NCBI GenBank assembly: GCA_016839955.1
Contig: JAEOTI010000194.1
Span: 1-22,722, forward strand
DNA: 22,722 nt
Direction: 5' to 3'
Source of the DNA: Candidatus Hodarchaeota archaeon
GTDB lineage: Archaea; Asgardarchaeota; Heimdallarchaeia; Hodarchaeales; YT1-057
Position 1 is the first letter of the stretch; each line of letters opens with the position of its first letter. The position numbers and the translations under genes are program-made. Below the pieces are notes generated by a model. It had not been told where the DNA came from. It did not search any database and saw nothing but the letters and a program-made list of their open reading frames with translations. This document shows, one piece after another, positions 6,819 through 14,129 of the stretch.

Positions 6819-6835
6819 AAGGTCGTTTTGACCTT
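6819..6835. terminator. Perfect hairpin between convergent genes
   Basis: AAGGTC (6819-6824) pairs with GACCTT (6830-6835) across a 5-nt loop, GTTTT. It sits just beyond the stop of the minus-strand gene (6838). It has no T run on the minus strand, so it may aid mRNA 3'-end stability rather than termination. Confidence 0.3.
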
Positions 6836-6837
6836 CT

Positions 6838-7140
6838 CTATCGCCCAAAACGGTATTTATGACCTTCTTGAAGCAAAGTCTCGCCGATCGATTCTCCTTC
6901 TTGGACTTCTAAGTTAAAACCAACTCCAATTCGCGCACCATTTCTAAGTTGGAACCCAGTTTTACAAATACCTCTGGCTTGTCGGCCTGCCATCCTTTTT
7001 GTTACGAGACCTGCGTCAGGAGCAAAACTAAGTGTAGCTATTTGGGATTGCTCGTCGAGATCTAAATAAGCTTCACCTTCAGCTTTATCTTCAACAAATC
7101 CAGTTTCAACAAACGTTATACGAACCAAAATATCACCCAC
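6838..7140 (-). CDS. Conserved small archaeal-type protein of unknown function
   Basis: A 100-aa single-domain protein, apparently beta-rich. Strands ILVRITFVETGF, GEAYLDLDE and QIATLSFAPDAG lead to a very well-formed motif block, RMAGRQARGICKTGFQLRNGARIGVGF, and a short tail ending in HKYRFGR. The block looks conserved rather than random: small residues, a central Cys and paired basic residues around G-x-R. I recall similar sequences in other archaea but cannot name the family. The start is GTG at 7140 with an AAGAAG-like purine stretch just upstream. A TTG four codons in, preceded by GGGTGAT, is also possible. It is divergent from the nucleotidyltransferase gene, and the 268-nt gap probably holds both promoters. 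Confidence 0.7.
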   Translation of the reverse strand: MGDILVRITFVETGFVEDKAEGEAYLDLDEQSQIATLSFAPDAGLVTKRMAGRQARGICKTGFQLRNGARIGVGFNLEVQEGESIGETLLQEGHKYRFGR

Positions 7141-7336
7141 TTCTTTTTTGAGAGTATTTGATTTGAGGCATTAATAATCTATTTTAAACTCTATTTTTTA
7201 CTAGTCTAATCAGAGATTTGTAAATATTCTCACTTAAGTATCTGTTATCTAGTATAACGATAAATCTTGAGAGGATTTTCTCACGAATTTTTTATGCTTT
7301 ACGAAGTCATAATAATTATTTTTTAGAATTTTCTTG

Positions 7337-7345
7337 TTTATAAAA
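7337..7345 (+). promoter_or_regulatory. TATA-box candidate for the nucleotidyltransferase gene
   Basis: TTTATAAAA is centred near 7341, about 65 nt before the TTG start. That leaves a roughly 40-nt leader containing GAGG at 7397-7400. The rest of the 7141-7408 gap is AT-rich with no ORF. Confidence 0.4.
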
Positions 7346-7408
7346 CGACACTTCGCCGGAAAAGTTTTCCATATCATTTAATCTAATCTAAATCATGAGG
7401 ATTCAGCT

Positions 7409-8254
7409 TTGACTCTGTTAAAACATCTTCAAGAGTTTTCAAGGAAAATCTTAACATCTAACGATTCTGATATAAATATAGAAAAACACGATTTAGACGA
7501 TTTTAAGGGCAAATGTTTGGTAATTTTGCCTGCAGGTGGAGAAGGAACAAGAGCTCGAGCTCTAACATCCAATCAAGAAATCAATAAGGCTGTTTTTAGC
7601 ATTGAAGGCGGTCAAAGCCTTATTGAAAGAACGATTTGTATGTACAGGGATGCGGGAGTTAAAAATTTTCTTTGTTTGACTTATTATCGTTCAAAAAGTG
7701 TCCGACAGCAACTTGGAGATGGTTCCTCTCTTGATGTTACAGTTAATTACAGTGAGGATCCTGGATATGCTGCTGGAAGGGGTGGTGCTATTTTAAACGC
7801 ATTAGATAATGGATTAATTAAAAAAGAACATACTGGGATAGTTCATAATCCTGATGACATAATTATCACCTCAGAACAAAGATTTCCTGACTCTTTACTT
7901 ATAAATCACTTGAAAGGAATGGAAAACGATGCAAAAGCTACTGTAGTGGTTGTGTCACATACTCCCTATGCCTATACCGGAATGTCAATTGAAAATAGTT
8001 TTGTAAGTGAGATTAATATGTATCCTATGATTCCTGTTCCTGCTCATGTTGGTGTAACTGTGCTATCATCAAACTCATGGAAATTTTTCGAAGATTCTAT
8101 TGAGAGAGGGAAAAAAATAGATTTTGAAACAAATATTTTACCAAAATTAGCCCAAGAAGGAAAACTATATGCTTATGTAATACCTTATGACTCCTGGTAC
8201 CCTGTTAATGACTTGAAAGGTGCTAGAAGGTTAAAAGCTAGATTAAGCCAATAA
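7409..8254 (+). CDS. Nucleotidyltransferase family protein (sugar/inositol-phosphate NTP transferase-like)
   Basis: A GT-A-fold NTP transferase of 281 aa, the type that joins a sugar or polyol phosphate to an NTP to give an activated NDP compound. The signature loop is LPAGGEGTRARALTS (residues 40-54), a variant of AGGxGTRLxPLT with the final Pro lost. Lys60 in the following NKAVFSIEGGQSLIERTI segment matches the substrate-phosphate lysine. GRGGAILNAL corresponds to the family GTAGAL segment, and HNPDDII (146-152) supplies the metal-binding Asp. Residues 1-32 are a charged N-terminal extension. The start is TTG with GAGG 8 nt upstream. The nearby inositol-1-phosphate synthase makes inositol-1-phosphate a candidate substrate (CDP-inositol formation), but glucose- or mannose-1-phosphate are equally possible from sequence alone. 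It ends 4 nt from the convergent next gene. Confidence 0.8.
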   Translation: MTLLKHLQEFSRKILTSNDSDINIEKHDLDDFKGKCLVILPAGGEGTRARALTSNQEINKAVFSIEGGQSLIERTICMYRDAGVKNFLCLTYYRSKSVRQQLGDGSSLDVTVNYSEDPGYAAGRGGAILNALDNGLIKKEHTGIVHNPDDIIITSEQRFPDSLLINHLKGMENDAKATVVVVSHTPYAYTGMSIENSFVSEINMYPMIPVPAHVGVTVLSSNSWKFFEDSIERGKKIDFETNILPKLAQEGKLYAYVIPYDSWYPVNDLKGARRLKARLSQ

Positions 8255-8258
8255 AAAA

Positions 8259-10097
8259 TCATCCAGTATAAGCAATATCCTGAAATGCAATTCGACACGA
8301 GTCAGTTAAATATTCAAATTCCTTTTTATCTAGGAACCCTTCTTTATTCAACAAACGTAATCCATCTAAAATTAAACCTCTCGCATCTTCGCTATTAAGA
8401 AGATTCTTATTTTCTAGTTTTCTGAGTATTCCAGGGTCATTTGATATATTATCCCAAACAGAATGAATTTCTGAACGCAATTCTTCCCAGAATAAGAATT
8501 TATCATCCTCAGATTTTTTCATCTCATAACCAGGAGTTATTAAATAATCTCTTTTGTCACCATTACTCGAAAATGTTACTAAATAAAATGGAATCCAGAA
8601 GTGAATAGTACCATCCTTAATAATTGCTTCAGAATCATTTTGTTCTTGGATATGAGGAATTGATAAAACTTGTTTTGGCGGGATAAAACTGGATTTGATG
8701 TTTTTATCCAAATTTGTAAGAGTTTTGACTACATCCTCATTCCACATTTCTAGATTTCGTAAAAGGAGCCGTCCATCTTCTAAATGTGATTGAATTGAGT
8801 TAATATGACCTTTAGTCATTTGATCAAGTTTTTGCAAACGACTTTCCTGCGCTTCAATTTGGGGATCAATTTCATAATCTAAAGCAGCTAGTTTTTCATT
8901 TCGTAGTTCAATATCTTCTTCTTGTTGGAATCGTTGTTTTTTCACTTTCTGCTTTCGAAATATTTCTTCTACCTTTGAATCAACTTCAACAACTAATTTT
9001 TCTCTCTCCTTCCTGTATTTTCCTTCTAATTCAAGCAATTCTTGACGGGAGTCTTGTTCATAACGCTTGAATCGGTTTAATAATAAGTTTTTTAATTCTA
9101 CAACTAAAAGGCGAGATTTCTCATTTGATTGAAAAACTGAGTTAATAGACTCAATAATATGTTTTTTTAGGTCCGTCTCATTTTTTAAAGGTAATTTAAT
9201 ACTATTCCATAAAGGAATAGACGTTATAGAATCTATAAACAACTTGAATTCTTCTCTGAGTTTTAAACTGCCTACTTCTAATTTTCTCATTTGTTGAGGT
9301 AAATTTGTTTGAAAAATTGTTGTTTTTAGTAAGGAAATGATATTGGACTCACTCTCAATTTTGTTCAGAAGTTTTTCTACTTGCGATGAATTGGCAGTAT
9401 AAATATCTGATTCAACATTAAAATAATTTGAGGTGATAATAAAATCAGATTCATTAATGGGGATAATATTGTAGGGTATTGCGAATCTAATAAGTTGTTT
9501 AGGAATTTCCTCGACTTTTCTAAACATACTTTTCTTGACCAATTTTCGATTTTTTTGAGCTAATGAAAATGCGAGGGACAATTCGAAAGCTAAGCTTTGA
9601 TCAATTCGTTTTTCAGTATTGCATAAGGGTATTCCTTTAACAAACAATAATTTTGCGATATCTTTCTCCCAACGCTCCACCATTCTATCGAGTTCTTGAT
9701 CAAATGATTTCAGTGCTTCTTTTTTAAATTCAAAACCAAGTTTACTGAGTTCACCAAATCTTAATTGAAAACGTGTCTCAATATCAGAGAGTAATTCTCT
9801 AATAGCTTCATTATTGCTAGTAGCAACTAAACAAAATACTATATCAGAATCTGTTCCTTCTAATATGACGTACTTGTTTTCAATTTTTAATGTATTGATT
9901 TGACCCCCTATCATTTCGTCAGCAAAGGTCATAATTCCACTAAGAAGACCTGAAAATAATGTTTCTTGAATATCACCCTTTTCTTTAGCTGCTAAGAAAG
10001 TTTTTGAAAATATCCCTACTCCTGTCTTTCGGAAAATAACAAAATGAAGAGGCTGAGGTTTTTTGGATACAATTGGCTGATTTTGATCTGTCACCAT
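8259..10097 (-). CDS. Large longin/roadblock-like protein with central coiled coil
   Basis: A 612-aa cytosolic protein of unknown function. Residues about 15-140 form a longin/roadblock-like module: LHFVIFRKTGVGIFSKTF, a helix SGLLSGIMTFADEMIGG, strands INTLKIENKYVILEG and DIVFCLVATS, and a final helix AIRELLSDIETRFQLRFG. A helical middle leads to a long charged coiled coil (roughly 335-475, rich in Glu, Lys, Arg and Leu heptads). A mixed alpha/beta C-terminal part includes FWIPFYLVTFSSNGDKRDYLITPGYE. The start is M8 of the open frame (ATG at 10097), because GAGG lies 6 nt upstream; the earlier ATG at 10118 lacks a site. This longin head plus coiled coil recurs in Asgard genomes and suggests a GTPase-linked or membrane-tethering scaffold, which is inference. 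Confidence 0.7.
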   Translation of the reverse strand: MVTDQNQPIVSKKPQPLHFVIFRKTGVGIFSKTFLAAKEKGDIQETLFSGLLSGIMTFADEMIGGQINTLKIENKYVILEGTDSDIVFCLVATSNNEAIRELLSDIETRFQLRFGELSKLGFEFKKEALKSFDQELDRMVERWEKDIAKLLFVKGIPLCNTEKRIDQSLAFELSLAFSLAQKNRKLVKKSMFRKVEEIPKQLIRFAIPYNIIPINESDFIITSNYFNVESDIYTANSSQVEKLLNKIESESNIISLLKTTIFQTNLPQQMRKLEVGSLKLREEFKLFIDSITSIPLWNSIKLPLKNETDLKKHIIESINSVFQSNEKSRLLVVELKNLLLNRFKRYEQDSRQELLELEGKYRKEREKLVVEVDSKVEEIFRKQKVKKQRFQQEEDIELRNEKLAALDYEIDPQIEAQESRLQKLDQMTKGHINSIQSHLEDGRLLLRNLEMWNEDVVKTLTNLDKNIKSSFIPPKQVLSIPHIQEQNDSEAIIKDGTIHFWIPFYLVTFSSNGDKRDYLITPGYEMKKSEDDKFLFWEELRSEIHSVWDNISNDPGILRKLENKNLLNSEDARGLILDGLRLLNKEGFLDKKEFEYLTDSCRIAFQDIAYTG

Positions 10098-10118
10098 TAA
10101 CAACCTCAGTAAGTCCAT

Positions 10119-10329
10119 TATTTAAAACAAAATGTCCTTTAGGTAAATTTCTGATTCAGAAATTTTCTTTTTTAATCCAGCAAAAGCGAAGTGGAATTTA
10201 TTTGATTTTAAAATTAATATCAACTGAAGACATTTATAATCTTTGAAATTTAAATTACTATTCTATGATAATTTATTGACAGTTAGTGACAGTATATGTT
10301 AATAAATATTGAAGATGTCCTTCTTAACT
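10119..10329. other. Intergenic region upstream of the coiled-coil gene
   Basis: AT-rich, with no ORF. It contains a GACAGT direct repeat (GACAGTTAGTGACAGT, about 10279-10294) and several TATA-like stretches that could drive the minus-strand coiled-coil gene. I see nothing else. Confidence 0.3.
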
Positions 10330-13300
10330 TTATAAATTCCTTAAAACCTCTGCAATTCTTGTTTGTCCTGCACGACGTGATGGTAAAACAGAACCAGCTA
10401 ATAAAAATACGAAAACTAGAAGAATAGTAATAATTAGAGTGTTTATAGGGATATATATTGAGTAGGGCAGTAATTTGAATATTAGAAGATTACCAATCGA
10501 GAGCTCAAGAAAAGCTAATGAAAATATTAACGAAATAATACCTCCTAGAATCATAGAAACTACTGCCATTGACATAAATTCCCCAATTACCGATTGAAAA
10601 ACTTGCTTTTTTGTCGCACCTACTGCTCGTAATAAGGCATATTCCTGTTTTCTTTCGCTTATAATAAAATCAAGAAAAACACCTAGAGCAAAGGCAATTA
10701 TAGCTAAAGATCCAAGAAAATCGATAGTTAAAATTCCTGGTACTCCACCTAAGGCTAAGAATCCCTCATTTTCAACATCAAAAAAATCTGAATAGTAAAC
10801 TGCCTTGACATAGGGTAAATCTCGTAGTTCTGAAAGGATCGTCTTGTGATTTGAATTATCTTCTGCTTTTAGGAGAAATGCACTAGCTGTGTCTAATCCA
10901 AATTCCTCGTAGAGGAAGTAATTGTTTACAATCGCCCCACCATAGCTTGTCATAGGAGCATCAAGGGGTAATTCAGTGAATTGTGAAAGAATTCCTATTG
11001 CGGGAGCTGAATATCCGATAGCAATAATATAGAGTTCTACATCAACACCTGAGCTAATGTCTTCATATGTAATTGTGTCTCCAACTCTTAACCTTAGATC
11101 AGATGCTAATTCCTGATTAATTATTATTCCATTATTCTTATTCTCTAAATCTCCTAAAATCTCTGAAATAGTACGTTGTTTCCCACTTGCCTTGTAAAAA
11201 GGACCTTGAGACGAATATCCTACTGTATTATCGCTTTCTTTAAAAGCAGAGCTATCCCAATTGCCAATGCGAGAAAATACAGTCGCATTGACGCCAACAA
11301 TACCCATAAGCCCATCTGTCAATTCAAGATACCTTATTGCTAAAGGCATAGCTTCTGAGATACCATCAATGGTAGAAAAATTAGTGCCTGTTGTTATAGG
11401 TATACTCTGTGTAAAGATTTTATAGTCAGAACCAATACCATAGTCCAATTGATTCTGAGTATTTAGAATCATAGTCTCATTATATATTGAGGCAAAAATA
11501 CCAATACTAAATGTCACTGTCGCAATAAATGCCAGAATTCCTATTAAATATTGTCTTCGTTTTAGATTTGCTACAATCATAAAAGATGATGCGGAAAACA
11601 AGTAATGCAAAAGCTTCTCAGCTTTTGATACAGTTGTAGAGATGACTCGAGACGTTATAGCGGCAAAACCAAGCCAAAGAATAACTGCCAGAGTCAAGTG
11701 TAATGCTAAAAATTCTTGATCAGAAAATGTTTTCCCTAGAATATCACTATCTATTAGCCAAAAAAGCGCAGGAAATCCTACTAGTAGGACTAAGAGATCA
11801 AGATTATGTTCACTTATGTATTCAATTAATGGATTAACTCGTTCTCTTTTTTGGGAAGTTGGGAAAGACACCAACTTTCGAATTTGAAAAAAAGATTGAA
11901 TTAGGATTGCTAAAAGGAGCAGAAACCCAAAAATCAGAACTGTAGTTAACCACGCTCCATTATTTTTCCCTAATAATATTTCCCAAAAATCTGGATTCTC
12001 TGTTAATTTCGGCTGTAAAAATTGGGTAGTTGCTGGAATAGAAAGTGAAAGAAAAACTCCAATAGACAGTCCAATTCGGATAGCAACTAAACCAATCAAT
12101 GTAATTTCAAGAATAACGGCACTAACAATTTGTAGTGAGTCTGCTCCTCGAGTTCGTAAAATTTGAATTTCAAATTCACGGTATTTATTCAGAACCCCAA
12201 CAGTAGTAATAGCTAAGATCACTGAAAGCGCTACAATAGGAATAAGTAAGAATACAATAACCCATCTAGTATCTTGATATAATTCAATTGCTTCAAAAAC
12301 TTCATTCATTTCCATAAAAACGCTAGCATGAATAAAAGCTGCATTCTCGATTCTTCTTACAAGGGCATCTATTTCATTTTCAAATTGATCCCAGGCTACA
12401 ACCGATAATGTTGTTTTATCTAAACGAGTAAATAGCCTTGCATATACTAATGCAAAAGTATTTCGATTTTCTAACCCTTCATAAGTGCCCCACTCAAGAT
12501 CCCTAAGAAAATCTTCATCAGTAGAATCTATAAACGATTTTGGAACATAGAGTCCTGCACCAAGGGTTTCAGGATTGTACGCGGAAAAAGAGACTCTTCT
12601 TGCAGAAGCCCTTTCAACAATCGCACTTACACGAGCATTTTGTAAGTCAAGGCGCTTATAGAATCCTAAGAGTGTTCCATTTGGAGGAGCTTCAGGATCT
12701 AAGTCATTTCTGGTTAAAGAAAAATTTAATATGTCTCCTGCATGAACTTCAAGGCCTATGGACCTATTTAAGTCCTCTTGAAGATGACGATTGATAATTA
12801 TATTGTTTTGAGAAAAATCTAAGGTTCCTTCAATCACTTGTAGTTGTCCCTTAATGTTATTAAGAAAGTCCTCAGATATTAACTGAGCGTGCTGATTATA
12901 TATGCCTGATTCGGAACTTGTGACGTAAATTTGATCTGAACTATTATATTTACCACTAGCTGGCGGATTTGTAATATAATCCATTTGATAATCATCAGTT
13001 TTATTTCCTACATTGAAGAGACCAAGAGTATTGAACGTTAATTCAGTATCCTCTACAAAAGGTTCATATTGGTCAATATATCCCTGTAATGCCGTGAGAA
13101 TTTGGTGGTCTCCTGATGCACCCGTACCAAAACCAGTTCTTTGGATATAAAAATGATAATCTCTCTCATCTAGTGCTCTTTCAATAGCTACTTTTGGAGC
13201 ATCTTCAACCCAAATAGATAGGGAGGTAACTAATGAGACAGCAATAATAATGACAATAAATAAGTTAAGAGAGCGTTTTTTATGTTTCCAAAGGCTTGAG

Positions 13301-13941
13301 AGTGAATAAGTAATTGCAGGAAAAAAGTACCAAATTAAATCAGAAATAGAATATGTGGATGGTTTTGATAGAATAACAATTTCATGAGTCCAGATTATAC
13401 TAATAATAGTAAAAACTGAGATAAACGTAAGAGAAATTAAATGATCAGATTCTAGATTTGAAAAATCCCTGTTAGGGATAGCTGTTGGGAGAGTTTGCCA
13501 TAAAAATGTAATTGAACTACCAACAGTTATCAGGATGAAAGAGACAAAACATGCAACCCTTGCTCCATTTTTTGATTTAGCAGCTCCACCCCAAATAGCA
13601 CCTAATCCTGAAAAAAGTCCAACAAACAACGTGAAGAATTCAAGTCTCCAGCCATCGGCGAAATATACAGTTAAAATCCAAAGGATTAAACCCAAAGTTC
13701 CAGCTATTGTTGAAAAAATGAAATAACGAATATAGCTCCCTACAGTCAGTGATGGCTTGTGAATTTGAGACTGATGGTTCTGGTTCCTTTTCCGCCATTC
13801 AAGTAGAACAAATACACTCATAATTGCAATACATGCTAATATTATAGATTTTTGGTTAACTAAGGAGCTTTCTGAAATTTTGAAGGATTCAAACAAGCCA
13901 AAGGACAATTTTGTTAGAAGATAGCTTGTCACACTCGTCAC
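10330..13941 (-). CDS. ABC transporter permease, FtsX/MacB type, with extra N-terminal membrane block
   Basis: A 1203-aa integral membrane protein with the duplicated FtsX architecture of MacB/LolCE-type permeases, which work mechanically with an ATPase to export or extract substrates. The first FtsX unit starts at the TM near 226-244, followed by a large extracellular domain and TMs near 565-590. There the coupling segment REFEIQILRTRGAD is visible. The second unit ends with SERKQEYALLRAVGATKKQV (about 1090-1110), further TMs and the typical PSRRAGQTRIAEVLR tail. Five additional hydrophobic segments (about 32-48, 71-93, 102-119, 128-148 and 169-190) precede the first FtsX TM and are not part of the standard fold. 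The start is GTG with AAGGAG 5 nt upstream. No cognate ATP-binding protein is encoded in the window. It is divergent from the ectodomain protein at 14130. Confidence 0.9.
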   Translation of the reverse strand: MTSVTSYLLTKLSFGLFESFKISESSLVNQKSIILACIAIMSVFVLLEWRKRNQNHQSQIHKPSLTVGSYIRYFIFSTIAGTLGLILWILTVYFADGWRLEFFTLFVGLFSGLGAIWGGAAKSKNGARVACFVSFILITVGSSITFLWQTLPTAIPNRDFSNLESDHLISLTFISVFTIISIIWTHEIVILSKPSTYSISDLIWYFFPAITYSLSSLWKHKKRSLNLFIVIIIAVSLVTSLSIWVEDAPKVAIERALDERDYHFYIQRTGFGTGASGDHQILTALQGYIDQYEPFVEDTELTFNTLGLFNVGNKTDDYQMDYITNPPASGKYNSSDQIYVTSSESGIYNQHAQLISEDFLNNIKGQLQVIEGTLDFSQNNIIINRHLQEDLNRSIGLEVHAGDILNFSLTRNDLDPEAPPNGTLLGFYKRLDLQNARVSAIVERASARRVSFSAYNPETLGAGLYVPKSFIDSTDEDFLRDLEWGTYEGLENRNTFALVYARLFTRLDKTTLSVVAWDQFENEIDALVRRIENAAFIHASVFMEMNEVFEAIELYQDTRWVIVFLLIPIVALSVILAITTVGVLNKYREFEIQILRTRGADSLQIVSAVILEITLIGLVAIRIGLSIGVFLSLSIPATTQFLQPKLTENPDFWEILLGKNNGAWLTTVLIFGFLLLLAILIQSFFQIRKLVSFPTSQKRERVNPLIEYISEHNLDLLVLLVGFPALFWLIDSDILGKTFSDQEFLALHLTLAVILWLGFAAITSRVISTTVSKAEKLLHYLFSASSFMIVANLKRRQYLIGILAFIATVTFSIGIFASIYNETMILNTQNQLDYGIGSDYKIFTQSIPITTGTNFSTIDGISEAMPLAIRYLELTDGLMGIVGVNATVFSRIGNWDSSAFKESDNTVGYSSQGPFYKASGKQRTISEILGDLENKNNGIIINQELASDLRLRVGDTITYEDISSGVDVELYIIAIGYSAPAIGILSQFTELPLDAPMTSYGGAIVNNYFLYEEFGLDTASAFLLKAEDNSNHKTILSELRDLPYVKAVYYSDFFDVENEGFLALGGVPGILTIDFLGSLAIIAFALGVFLDFIISERKQEYALLRAVGATKKQVFQSVIGEFMSMAVVSMILGGIISLIFSLAFLELSIGNLLIFKLLPYSIYIPINTLIITILLVFVFLLAGSVLPSRRAGQTRIAEVLRNL

Positions 13942-14129
13942 CTTAGCTCCTTATTAGATGAAATTTCATTTTCGGATTCAATTAGGTATATCTCCCTCAT
14001 ACATGAATTTTTTGATGTTGACATTGGGGTTTAGGATTTTAAGGGAGCCAAATAAGTGAATTTAAAGATGATGAACCTTTAAAATGTTATAAGTATTATT
14101 TCAGCGGCATTTCAGAAATCTAAACAATA

